From positions 1-64,000 of the forward strand of contig CAWKOH010000004.1 of NCBI GenBank assembly GCA_963851245.1: a stretch of DNA of 64,000 bases. Reading direction: 5' to 3'. A model generated the notes under the pieces. That model saw nothing but the letters and a program-made list of their open reading frames with translations, was not told where the DNA came from and did not search any database. Positions 54,021 to 61,456 of this stretch are shown here, in pieces (the first letter of the stretch is position 1; each line of letters starts with the position of its first letter). A program made the translations under genes and the position numbers. This DNA is from CAWKOH01 sp963851245. GTDB lineage: Bacteria > Actinomycetota > Acidimicrobiia > Acidimicrobiales > Palsa-688.

Positions 54021-54554
54021 ATGCCGGACGTGCGCAGAGTTGTCACCGGTCACAGCGAGGACGGCAAGGCCGTGTTCGTGTCCGACGACCGGGTGGCCGT
54101 CTCATCGATGGGTCCGGGTTCGGCCGGGGGCATTCACCAGCTCTGGGGTGGCGACGAGCCGCCCACATTTCCCGACGACGGCACCCCGCCGGCCCGGGCC
54201 ACCTTCTTCCCCGCCGTCGGGGGCTATCGCTTCCTCGTGGTGACAATGGCGCCCGCCGGCGCCGGCCGCTCGGCCGGAGGCGACTCCGCCACTGTCGGCG
54301 CCGATATGGAACGAACGTTCCCCGGACTCGCTTCCCACATGGAGCCGGACCACCCGGGCATGCATACCACCGACACCGTCGACTTCGAGTATGTCGTTTC
54401 CGGGGAAATCGTGCTGGAGCTCGACGACGGTGCAGAGGTCGTACTGCACCCCGGCGACACTGTCGTCCAGAACGGCACCCGGCATCGCTGGCACAACCGG
54501 ACCAGCGAGCCGGCGGTCTACGTGGCCTTCCTGGTCGGAGCACACCGCCGTTGA
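54021..54554 (+). CDS. Cupin-domain protein
   Basis: About 177 residues from ATG 54021, with GGAGGTG just upstream (short spacing); ATG 53976 is an alternative. The C-terminal cupin barrel is clear: HPGMHTTDTVDFEYVVSGEI, LELDDGAEVVLHPGDTVVQN and GTRHRWHNRTSEPAVYVAFL, with metal-ligand candidates His, Glu and His (HTTDTVDFEY ... RHRWHN). An N-terminal strand region precedes it. Relatives are often gentisate-dioxygenase-like or regulatory; the short length suggests a single-barrel binder or enzyme. Confidence 0.85.
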   Translation: MPDVRRVVTGHSEDGKAVFVSDDRVAVSSMGPGSAGGIHQLWGGDEPPTFPDDGTPPARATFFPAVGGYRFLVVTMAPAGAGRSAGGDSATVGADMERTFPGLASHMEPDHPGMHTTDTVDFEYVVSGEIVLELDDGAEVVLHPGDTVVQNGTRHRWHNRTSEPAVYVAFLVGAHRR

Positions 54555-54660
54555 GCGTTGCGGTGGGCCTGGTTCACGCCGATACCTAAGCCTGGCCGGA
54601 CGGTTCTAACTCATCGACAAGAGTCGGGTAGCGGGACAATGAAGGAAAAGGAGCGACCGA

Positions 54661-55296
54661 GTGGATACGGAGACGATTGATCGCGGGCAACCTTTGCGGG
54701 GCATGCGAGCGCTGATCACCGGCGGTGGAGGCGCCATCGGCGGATCCGCTGCGGTGCTGCTGGCCCGGGATGGCGCCCACGTCCTCCTGGCCGGCCGCAC
54801 CCGATCGAAGCTGGAGCGAGTCGGGGAGCGGGTTACGGAGGCCGTCGGATCCGGTGCCGGTTCGTATGACCTGATGGAGATGGACGCCCTCGACGAGGAC
54901 GCGGTGATCAACATGACTCAGCGAACCGGGGGATCGGAGGGCCGGATCGACGTGGCGGTGGCCGCCGACGAACTCGGCACCGCCGGTGTCAGGGTCAACG
55001 TCGTCCGCCCGGGTCTGGTTCGCAACGGCAACCCGGGCCACCTGAGCGAAGACGCCGAGGCCATTGATCGCTATATGGCAGAGCAGCCGATCGCCCGCCC
55101 CGGCGAGGCAATGGACGTCGGTCACGCCATCAGGTACCTGGCCGGGCCGGAATCGTCGTGGGTCACCGGGCAGTCGATCACCGTGGACGGCGGAACCTCT
55201 CTCCGCCGGTTCCCCGACCTGACCGAGGTGTGGAAGCGCCGCGGGGTCAATACCTCCATTCCGGGTAAAGCTGACTCGGCCGTGACTGTGACCTGA
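54661..55296 (+). CDS. SDR-family protein with catalytic core deleted in frame
   Basis: A 211-residue frame from GTG 54661 (AAAGGAG upstream). Residues 12-100 give the Rossmann N-terminus (MRALITGGGGAIGGSAAVLL) and the strand GRIDVAVA. The frame then jumps directly to AADELGTAGVRVNVVRPGLV, which normally follows the YxxxK helix, and ends with GQSITVDGGTSLRRFPDLTE. About 75 residues, including the NNAG, Ser and YxxxK motifs, are missing without a frame change. The protein cannot act as a normal dehydrogenase. Its 3' end and flank recur at 63117-63325. Confidence 0.8.
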   Translation: MDTETIDRGQPLRGMRALITGGGGAIGGSAAVLLARDGAHVLLAGRTRSKLERVGERVTEAVGSGAGSYDLMEMDALDEDAVINMTQRTGGSEGRIDVAVAADELGTAGVRVNVVRPGLVRNGNPGHLSEDAEAIDRYMAEQPIARPGEAMDVGHAIRYLAGPESSWVTGQSITVDGGTSLRRFPDLTEVWKRRGVNTSIPGKADSAVTVT

Positions 55297-55400
55297 CAAC
55301 GTCCTCTGGCGGGGCGGTGCCCTCACGGAGTCCGCCAGGCGGCGACTCGCAGCCGTCCAGCCTCTCGAGGACGATGCCGTTTGAAGCTGGCATTCGCAGC
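55189..55400 (+). repeat. Direct repeat, left copy (SDR 3' end plus downstream)
   Basis: GGAACCTCT...CCGACCTGACCGAGGT...CTCCATTCCGGGTA...GACTGTGACCTGACA and CTCGCAGCCGTCCAGCCTCT recur in the same order and orientation at 63117-63325, at roughly 80% identity. The two copies bracket the oxidoreductase cassette. Divergence shows that the duplication is not recent. Confidence 0.8.
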
Positions 55401-55638
55401 TTCAGTCGCGTGTCGAAGCGGTGGCGACCTCTCTGCCGTGACCTAAAGTTGGATATCGCAGTTAACTCCGACTAATTGGCCCTACCATGTTGGACGACGG
55501 CGACGCATCTGGCTCGAACGGGCCTGAATATGATCGTTCCCCGGAGGAAAACGGCAGCGGAGACCTGGATCTCAGAGAACGTCGAATCGCGCACCGAGTA
55601 GTTGAACAAGGGTTTACAACGAACTCAGGAGGTAATCA
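55401..55638. other. Promoter region of the HExxE gene
   Basis: The right end has AGGAGGTAAT (55627-55636), an excellent ribosome site. A local drop in GC (for example GTTAACTCCGACTAATTGG) distinguishes this stretch from its surroundings. Confidence 0.4.
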
Positions 55639-56487
55639 ATGTCGCTTTTGCAGGTCGGCCTGGTCGACACAACGGGCCGTATAGACAGCGATTTGATGCA
55701 GTCGGTTGCCGCATCACTTAATGTGCAAGTGACTCATCACCTGCCGCAATTCTGGCCGGTAGAAGCAACCGTCCAGTACCTGCCAAACCCGAAGAAGATA
55801 CCTTCTGGGGTGTGGCCAGTGAAACTTGTAGCCTCCCTGCCGCCCGGTGAGGGGGGATTCCACCTTGACAAGCACAACCAGCCTTTTGCCGAGGTCATCG
55901 CAACTCCGGATGACCACAGCTGGTCGATCGACGCCAGTCATGAGATCATTGAAATGCTGGTTGATCCGAACGGTAACCGTATGCAAGCGGCGGTTGCGAT
56001 CGATATCGTCAAGAACAAAATCCAGGACGGAACGGGTCAGTTCAATTACTTAGTCGAGGCTTGCGATCCATGTGAAGCTAACGAGCACGGATATGAGATC
56101 CAAGGCAATCTAGTGTCGGACTTCATCACCCCGCATTTCTACGACTCCATGACCACACCGGGAACTCGCTACAGCTTTACCGGCGCCCTGACAAGACCAC
56201 GAGAAGTTCTGCCGGGTGGATATATTTCGTTCGTCAACCAGGAGAAGGACGAATGGCAACAGATCCTGTACCTGGGCGAGTCGCCGCTGTTGAGCACGCT
56301 CGGACCCGCTAGCGGCAACGAGAAGAGCATGCGTCAGTGGGTTAACCGCGAGATCGAGGCGCAGCACTCCAAGGAGCTTCACAGCTTTGTACGCGGAACA
56401 AGCGCGGCCCGTGCGAAGCACCTGCAGGATCGGCGCAACGTGCTCGCCAGAGTGGCCGCGAAGAGGGCCAAGCAATACCGCGCTTAG
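55639..56487 (+). CDS. Putative HExxE zinc-metallopeptidase-like protein
   Basis: A 282-residue protein starting MSLLQVGLVDTTGRIDSDLM, two bases after the strong ribosome site AGGAGGTAAT. The centre reads SIDASHEIIEMLVDPNGNRM, then YLVEACDPCEANEHGYEIQG and VSDFITPHFYDS: the SHE..E...DP.gN ... E..DP ... vSdF..P.wf pattern of a little-studied family with a probable HExxE zinc site. The C-terminus is a long basic helix (ARAKHLQDRRNVLARVAAKR). No signal peptide is visible. It converges with the peroxidase gene, whose end is 40 bp away, and lies inside the repeat-bounded cassette. Confidence 0.6.
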   Translation: MSLLQVGLVDTTGRIDSDLMQSVAASLNVQVTHHLPQFWPVEATVQYLPNPKKIPSGVWPVKLVASLPPGEGGFHLDKHNQPFAEVIATPDDHSWSIDASHEIIEMLVDPNGNRMQAAVAIDIVKNKIQDGTGQFNYLVEACDPCEANEHGYEIQGNLVSDFITPHFYDSMTTPGTRYSFTGALTRPREVLPGGYISFVNQEKDEWQQILYLGESPLLSTLGPASGNEKSMRQWVNREIEAQHSKELHSFVRGTSAARAKHLQDRRNVLARVAAKRAKQYRA

Positions 56488-56527
56488 GTCCAGTTTTTTA
56501 ATCGTGCTTGTCAGACGAAGCGTCGCA

Positions 56528-58084
56528 CTACGGTTGTCGGCCGAGGGCGACGTTGAGTACCTCCACCAAACCGAACACGGAGGTTCCGTCGGACTTGTGC
56601 GTAAAGTCGTCGCGAGGGCTGAACCGGGGAGAAGCGTGGATGTACGACGTCGGATCGGCCGACAGTATTGCAGCGAAGACCTCAGCGATGATCCGGCCGC
56701 CGACCGGGCCGAGCTGGATGGGGATCGAGGCCTTGTCCTTGGTCTTGGGAGACTTGGCCCACGAGGTGACCGTGGCCTCGGCCAGCACGTAGGTCCACAG
56801 CGGGCACTTGCCGGCGAAGGCGCCGTCGTGGACCTTATCAATAGACGTCTGCGGGTCGGTCGGATCGCCTGTCGCCTTGCCGATGAACAGCTGGTCGTCC
56901 GGGATCGGCTTCTCGCCGAGCGCGCGGGCCACGTCCTGGCCAGAGGGGAGCTCGAAGACCTGGCCCCGCTGGAGGTTGCGGAGGGCGAGGATAGACGGGT
57001 CGCTGGCCACGGCGGGTGGCAACTCCGAGAGCGGGAAGACTAGCGACGTGTCCGGCTTGTACGCGTGCTGCGGCTTGCGGGTGATGGGGTCGTCCAGCTT
57101 GTCGATCGTTGCGGCGGCTCCGCCGTGTTCGAGGTCGACGAAGAACTGCCAGTCGATCGCCCAGTCGGACGGGATGGGGCGAAAGCCCCCGAGATCGGCG
57201 GCCACGTCGTCGCTCGTCGAGAAGATCGGCCGTCGCTCAATCGTGGTGTTGAGCCGGTACTGGGGCCGGACCATCGAGTGGCCGAATCTATAGGCAGCCA
57301 CCGAGAACTCCACAGGCATCAGTTCGATGCCGCGCGCGAGGCGAGCGATCTTGAACTGGGGACTGTAGGGGTCCGGGAACACTGAGTTATAAGTGTCGGC
57401 CTGGATCACCGTCTTCAGGAAGTCGGTGACTAGCGTCCACTGGTAGTGCCAGCGAACCTGCTGGCGGACGGCCTGGAAGTCAGTGGACGCCATGACATCC
57501 GCCACTCGGTTGTGGAAACGCAACATGGCGCTATGCAGTTGGGCGACGATCCGGTTCTCGTCGTTGCGGGGATCGCCGATGAGGGCCCGCCCGTTGGGAC
57601 CCCGGGGAATTTGCACCGCGCCGGCATCGAAGGGGTTGCCGGACATTCGCTCACCGACCTCCATGTGCACTCCGTCCGCCGTGTACATATAGGGCTGGTC
57701 GTCCGGTCCCCGGCCGTAGAGGTTGTCCAGGTCGAATCGGGGCGTGCGGAAGTTCACTAGCTGCTTTAGCTGTTCCCGGGTAAGGAACTCCCGCAGTTGC
57801 GACGTTGGATCGAAGGTAAGGTCGTGGTCGACGAACTGGCCCAAGTAGGTGTAGCCGGCGACGATCGCCGGGTTCTCCTCGGGGTCAACCTCGGTCTCCG
57901 GCGTCGGCTGGTCTTCCTCGGTAGATGTCATCAGCTTGGCCAGCTCGGCGATGGCGTCGGGATCGAACGTCGCCGGCGGGGCATCCGCCGGGTCGAACAA
58001 CCTCTTGAAGCGGCCCTCCATGAGTTCTTCGAGCGGTAGGCCGCTCGTCCGGTCCCACCACGTCCCATGCCTTAGTCCTGCCAT
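56528..58084 (-). CDS. Animal-type haem peroxidase
   Basis: A 518-residue peroxidase-cyclooxygenase superfamily protein. Distal-side box YTYLGQFVDHDLTFDP contains the catalytic Gln and His and the Asp region. The conserved Arg/Asn segment is ENRIVAQLHSAMLRFHNRVA. The proximal His is in AAYRFGHSMVRPQYRLN. No signal peptide is seen, unlike myeloperoxidase, but bacterial members often lack one. Uses H2O2, which the upstream GMC flavoprotein could supply if it acts as an oxidase. Last gene of the five-gene operon, 135 bp after the ferritin-like gene. Confidence 0.9.
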   Translation of the reverse strand: MAGLRHGTWWDRTSGLPLEELMEGRFKRLFDPADAPPATFDPDAIAELAKLMTSTEEDQPTPETEVDPEENPAIVAGYTYLGQFVDHDLTFDPTSQLREFLTREQLKQLVNFRTPRFDLDNLYGRGPDDQPYMYTADGVHMEVGERMSGNPFDAGAVQIPRGPNGRALIGDPRNDENRIVAQLHSAMLRFHNRVADVMASTDFQAVRQQVRWHYQWTLVTDFLKTVIQADTYNSVFPDPYSPQFKIARLARGIELMPVEFSVAAYRFGHSMVRPQYRLNTTIERRPIFSTSDDVAADLGGFRPIPSDWAIDWQFFVDLEHGGAAATIDKLDDPITRKPQHAYKPDTSLVFPLSELPPAVASDPSILALRNLQRGQVFELPSGQDVARALGEKPIPDDQLFIGKATGDPTDPQTSIDKVHDGAFAGKCPLWTYVLAEATVTSWAKSPKTKDKASIPIQLGPVGGRIIAEVFAAILSADPTSYIHASPRFSPRDDFTHKSDGTSVFGLVEVLNVALGRQP

Positions 58085-58219
58085 CCTGCCCGCCTCCTTC
58101 GTTCGTCTCGAATGGTTGCACAGCTGACAGCTATAGCCAGAACCCTAATGCTCCGACCGCTCCGTAGGCCCTTTAACTGAATCATTACCGCCCTCGCAAT
58201 GCAGTCGTACCGGGATGAG

Positions 58220-59392
58220 TCACGGTCGGTCCAGGGCGGCGAGACGGTCGGCCAGCTCCGCCAGGTTCGAGGCCGCCGATCCCAGCCGGGCCGGACTGCC
58301 AGGCGCGGCCGAGATATTCTGCAGGTCGGACGAGATCTCGACGGCGCGTTCGCGGGCGATCAATTGTGCGGTGCGATCGTCGCGGGGAAGGGCCAAGTGG
58401 CGGGTGATGTCGAAGCCGGGGCCGTGGGGATCATGGCCCGGTTCGCTGACGAGGCACAGGGCTTCACCGACCGGCTTGATCACGCGCACCATCAACTCGA
58501 CCGCGATCCGGGCGAACAGGTCCGAGCCGGTGTCGAAACAGTGCTGCAGCATCCGCAGCATCAGGACATAGACGGCGTCGAAGGCCTCGCTGACGGCCTT
58601 GGTGAGGTCGTCTTGCTCGGCGTCGGACGACACGTGGCGGACGGGGTCGAGCCCGTCACCAGCCTCGGCTAGCTCGCCGAGGATTCGCTTGAAGACCCCG
58701 AAATGGCAATCGACGTGGTCGGTAGGGGTGCCTTCGCCCTGGGCGCTGATCATGGCCACTGCGTCCAGGGCCGACTGGCGGCCTGTGACGGTGTTCAGGG
58801 CGGGGAAGCCGATGGTCTCGGCGCTGACCTGTTGGCAGGGATCGCCCACGAACAGGTCTTGTTCGGGCAGAGTCTCGAAGGCTTCCCGGATGGCCAGATA
58901 CAGTTGCGCGACACCGTTGTATTCGAATACAGAGTCTCCGGGCAGACCTCCGAACTCCGCCATTTCTCGGAGCTCACGCGGCTTTCTATCTGAGGGGCGC
59001 TCGTAGAGAGCGAACCGCTTGAGCGACGGGGCCCCGAACCGTTCAAGCACGATGGGTAGGTGCATCGGGTAAAGGTCAGCGGCTTGTGGGAACCCTGGCC
59101 GGGAGGAGTAGGGGCTGCCGCCGATGGCGGTCAGCAGGTTCCAGGCCTGCGCCAGGTGAAGCATTTCCTGGGAGGCGATGAAATAGATTTCCGACGCCCA
59201 CCTTCGGACCAGCTGCTGCCGGCGCCAGTCCAGCCCCTCGGCCAGATCCTGTTTGAGGGAGAAGGCGCTGTAGAGATAGCAGCAGGCCAGGCTGTGCTCC
59301 AGTTCGCAGGCGTCGGCCAGAAGCGCCAGCAGCTGATCACGGCTTTCCGGCCGCTTGGGCATTCTCGCCGGGCTGATCTTTCCGGGGCTCAC
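58220..59392 (-). CDS. VioB/RebD-like ferritin-fold protein
   Basis: About 390 residues from GTG 59392, which overlaps the GMC stop (GTGA); ATG 59362 is an alternative. The ferritin-like domain is clear: ACELEHSLACCYLYSAFSLK, ASEIYFIASQEMLHLAQAWN, LLTAIGGSPYSSRPGF, with E-x-x-H and E-M-x-H motifs able to hold iron. This is the fold annotated as iminophenyl-pyruvate dimer synthase in violacein and rebeccamycin pathways, though most homologues have other, unknown roles. A C-terminal helical domain (EAFDAVYVLMLRMLQHCFDT) follows. The open frame upstream of 59392 overlaps the GMC gene and is a shadow. Confidence 0.85.
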   Translation of the reverse strand: MSPGKISPARMPKRPESRDQLLALLADACELEHSLACCYLYSAFSLKQDLAEGLDWRRQQLVRRWASEIYFIASQEMLHLAQAWNLLTAIGGSPYSSRPGFPQAADLYPMHLPIVLERFGAPSLKRFALYERPSDRKPRELREMAEFGGLPGDSVFEYNGVAQLYLAIREAFETLPEQDLFVGDPCQQVSAETIGFPALNTVTGRQSALDAVAMISAQGEGTPTDHVDCHFGVFKRILGELAEAGDGLDPVRHVSSDAEQDDLTKAVSEAFDAVYVLMLRMLQHCFDTGSDLFARIAVELMVRVIKPVGEALCLVSEPGHDPHGPGFDITRHLALPRDDRTAQLIARERAVEISSDLQNISAAPGSPARLGSAASNLAELADRLAALDRP

Positions 59393-61032
59393 CCGGGTAC
59401 CTCCCCTACGGCTGACGCGATGGAATCTACGCTCCGAAGCGACAATGCTGCCGCGGTGAGGGTGGGGTTGGCCGTGCCCACGGTGGGGAAGAGGGCGGAA
59501 CCGACCACGAACAGGTTGGGGTGATCGTGGCTGCGGCCTGTGCTGTCGACCACCGAGGTGGCCGGGTCGGGTCCCATCCGGCAGGTGCCCATGATGTGAC
59601 CGGCTCCGGAGTAGCCCGGTTGCACGGTGATCTGCTCGGCGCCGATGGTCGTGAAGATGTGCCAGATCACCCGCTGGGCGTAGGCGAATGCCTGCTTGTT
59701 GTAATCGCTCTCGGTGAAGGTGATCTTGGGCCGGGGCAGGCCGGATTGGTCCATCTGGTCCGACAGCTCGACCCGGTTGTTCGGGTCGGGCAGCACTTCG
59801 GTGGAGTAGCTGATGCGGACCTGGCGGCTCACAATCCGTCGCAGCTCTTCCCGTAGCTGCGTGCCGAACAGGCCGCCCGTCACCAGCCGGGTCAGCGTGG
59901 CGGCCGGAGGTTCGATCCGCGCCCACCCATCGTTGCCCAAGGACATACGGAACGCGGCTTGTTGCGAGCGGCCCGGACCATCCCGGAAGGCGTCGATCCC
60001 TGACGTGGTCGGCGGTCCCCGGAACGGGAACACTGGCTCAGGCGCCAGGGCGACCAGCGACGACTCCAGGTGGTCCATTAGATTCCGGCCCACCTGGTCG
60101 CTGCTGTTGGCCAACCCGGACATCAGGAGCAGTTTGGCCGTCTCGATGGCGTGGGCAGCCAACACGAACGCCTTGGCCTGTATTCGATGCTCGGCCCCAT
60201 CCCAGGTCCGGTAGACCAGACTGCCGACGGCGTTGGAGGAATCGGCAGTCGTCAAGCGGGTCACTACAGCCTGGCTGCGCAACTCGGCATGTGCATCCTG
60301 TGCCTTCTTGACGTGCACGGTGGCGTCGTACTTGGCCTGGATAGGGCAGATCGGCACACAGATCGAGTTCCCCGCACAGGGTGGGCGTCCGTCGTAGGGC
60401 TGGGAGTTGCGAGCCTGGGGGGTGCTACGGACGCGAATCGGAATGTCATCGAAGACGGTGTCTCCCAGCCAGTCGACGATCTTCTGGTCGCTGTAGCTGG
60501 GCCAGACCTTGGTCATAGGGAATGGCGCCGACCGTCGGGCGCCCAACAGGCCGTTCCACTCGTCGTGGTCACCCGAAGCCCCGAGCGCGGCCTCCGCTTG
60601 GGTATAGAAGGGTTCGAGCTCCTCGTAGGTCAAAGGCCAGTCGACGCCGACCCCGTAGGCCGACTTCATGCGGAAGTCGCTGGGTATCAGACGGGGAACG
60701 TTGCCCAGCCAATGCCAGGTCGAGCCGCCCACTCGCCGCTCGTACGTGCTCTTGTATATGTCCGGACCGGCCTGCACGTAGTAGTCGTCGAACTGTACCG
60801 GAGAGGGGGCGTGAGCAAAGTCCTCCGCTGTCTCGTATGGCGTGCTCGGATTCGGGCTAACCGCCGCCGCGTACCGGCCCACCAACTCCACCCGATCCGG
60901 ACCCTCCTCGCCTGCTTCCAGCAGCAGAACCGCGCAACCTCGAAGGGCAAGCTGCCAGGCCACGAGGGCCCCGCAAACCCCGGACCCGACGACGACGACG
61001 TCGTACACCTTCCCCGAAGCACCCTCAGACAT
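59389..61032 (-). CDS. GMC-family FAD oxidoreductase (sugar/alcohol dehydrogenase large-subunit type)
   Basis: About 547 residues from ATG 61032 (MSEGASGKVYDVVVVGSGVC). FAD-binding: VVVGSGVCGALVAWQLALRG and LLLEAGEE. Then RRVGGSTWHWLGNVPRLIPS, CVPICPIQAKYDATVHVKKA (as in gluconate/fructose dehydrogenases) and the GMC C-terminal HIMGTCRMGPDPATSVVDST ending NLFVVGSALFPTVGTANPTL. The His in GAGHIMG and the Asn in GTANPT are the usual catalytic pair. It pairs with the FAD-SLDH-type small subunit 14 bp upstream. No c-type cytochrome subunit is present, so the electron acceptor is unclear; oxygen is one possibility. Confidence 0.92.
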   Translation of the reverse strand: MSEGASGKVYDVVVVGSGVCGALVAWQLALRGCAVLLLEAGEEGPDRVELVGRYAAAVSPNPSTPYETAEDFAHAPSPVQFDDYYVQAGPDIYKSTYERRVGGSTWHWLGNVPRLIPSDFRMKSAYGVGVDWPLTYEELEPFYTQAEAALGASGDHDEWNGLLGARRSAPFPMTKVWPSYSDQKIVDWLGDTVFDDIPIRVRSTPQARNSQPYDGRPPCAGNSICVPICPIQAKYDATVHVKKAQDAHAELRSQAVVTRLTTADSSNAVGSLVYRTWDGAEHRIQAKAFVLAAHAIETAKLLLMSGLANSSDQVGRNLMDHLESSLVALAPEPVFPFRGPPTTSGIDAFRDGPGRSQQAAFRMSLGNDGWARIEPPAATLTRLVTGGLFGTQLREELRRIVSRQVRISYSTEVLPDPNNRVELSDQMDQSGLPRPKITFTESDYNKQAFAYAQRVIWHIFTTIGAEQITVQPGYSGAGHIMGTCRMGPDPATSVVDSTGRSHDHPNLFVVGSALFPTVGTANPTLTAAALSLRSVDSIASAVGEVPG

Positions 61033-61046
61033 CTCCGATGTCCCTC

Positions 61047-61451
61047 CTAATCCTCCGCCGGATAAGCCCAGTAGCCGAAGTACCCGCCCGACAACCCCAA
61101 GGGGTGAGCGCCGACGGCCGGCCAAATCAGAGCCGAGAAATGGTGTTCCGCCTTCACCGTCGTCGGCGCCGAGGCGCCCGGAGCCTGGAACGCCCCCGTA
61201 TACCACAGCACAATCACCGCCTGGGCGAGCGGACCTAGCTGCGCGTCGTCCATGATCCGGGACTGGACCTGCCCCGGATTACCAAGGTCGATACCGGAGG
61301 CGGCGGCCAGTAGCGCGTCGACGGCAGCGGCACCGACGCCCGAGGTAACCAGCTGCATGTACTCCTCCGACAGGTCGTTGCCGAGGTCTGAAACACCGGT
61401 CAGAGCCTCCGATATGTCCTTGAAGCTGGCTGGCTTCTGAGACGACGCCAT
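61047..61451 (-). CDS. FAD-dependent sorbitol-dehydrogenase-type small subunit
   Basis: A 134-residue protein, MASSQKPASFKDISEALTGV. The C-terminal third, LAQAVIVLWYTGAFQAPGAS through SALIWPAVGAHPLGLSGGYF and GYWAYPAED, matches the FAD-SLDH small-subunit pattern (i...WY.G ... vaD ... g.pGYWa..P). No Tat signal is visible, whereas many homologues are exported. It normally stabilises and helps export the GMC large subunit, whose gene follows directly. Five bp downstream of the PLD gene. Confidence 0.78.
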   Translation of the reverse strand: MASSQKPASFKDISEALTGVSDLGNDLSEEYMQLVTSGVGAAAVDALLAAASGIDLGNPGQVQSRIMDDAQLGPLAQAVIVLWYTGAFQAPGASAPTTVKAEHHFSALIWPAVGAHPLGLSGGYFGYWAYPAED

Positions 61452-61456
61452 CGCCG

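Noticed and set aside
59393..59926. Long N-terminal extension of the ferritin-like frame
   Set aside because: It lies wholly inside the GMC gene on the same strand in another frame and has shadow composition (H/R/P-rich). GTG 59392 with the GTGA overlap is the natural start.
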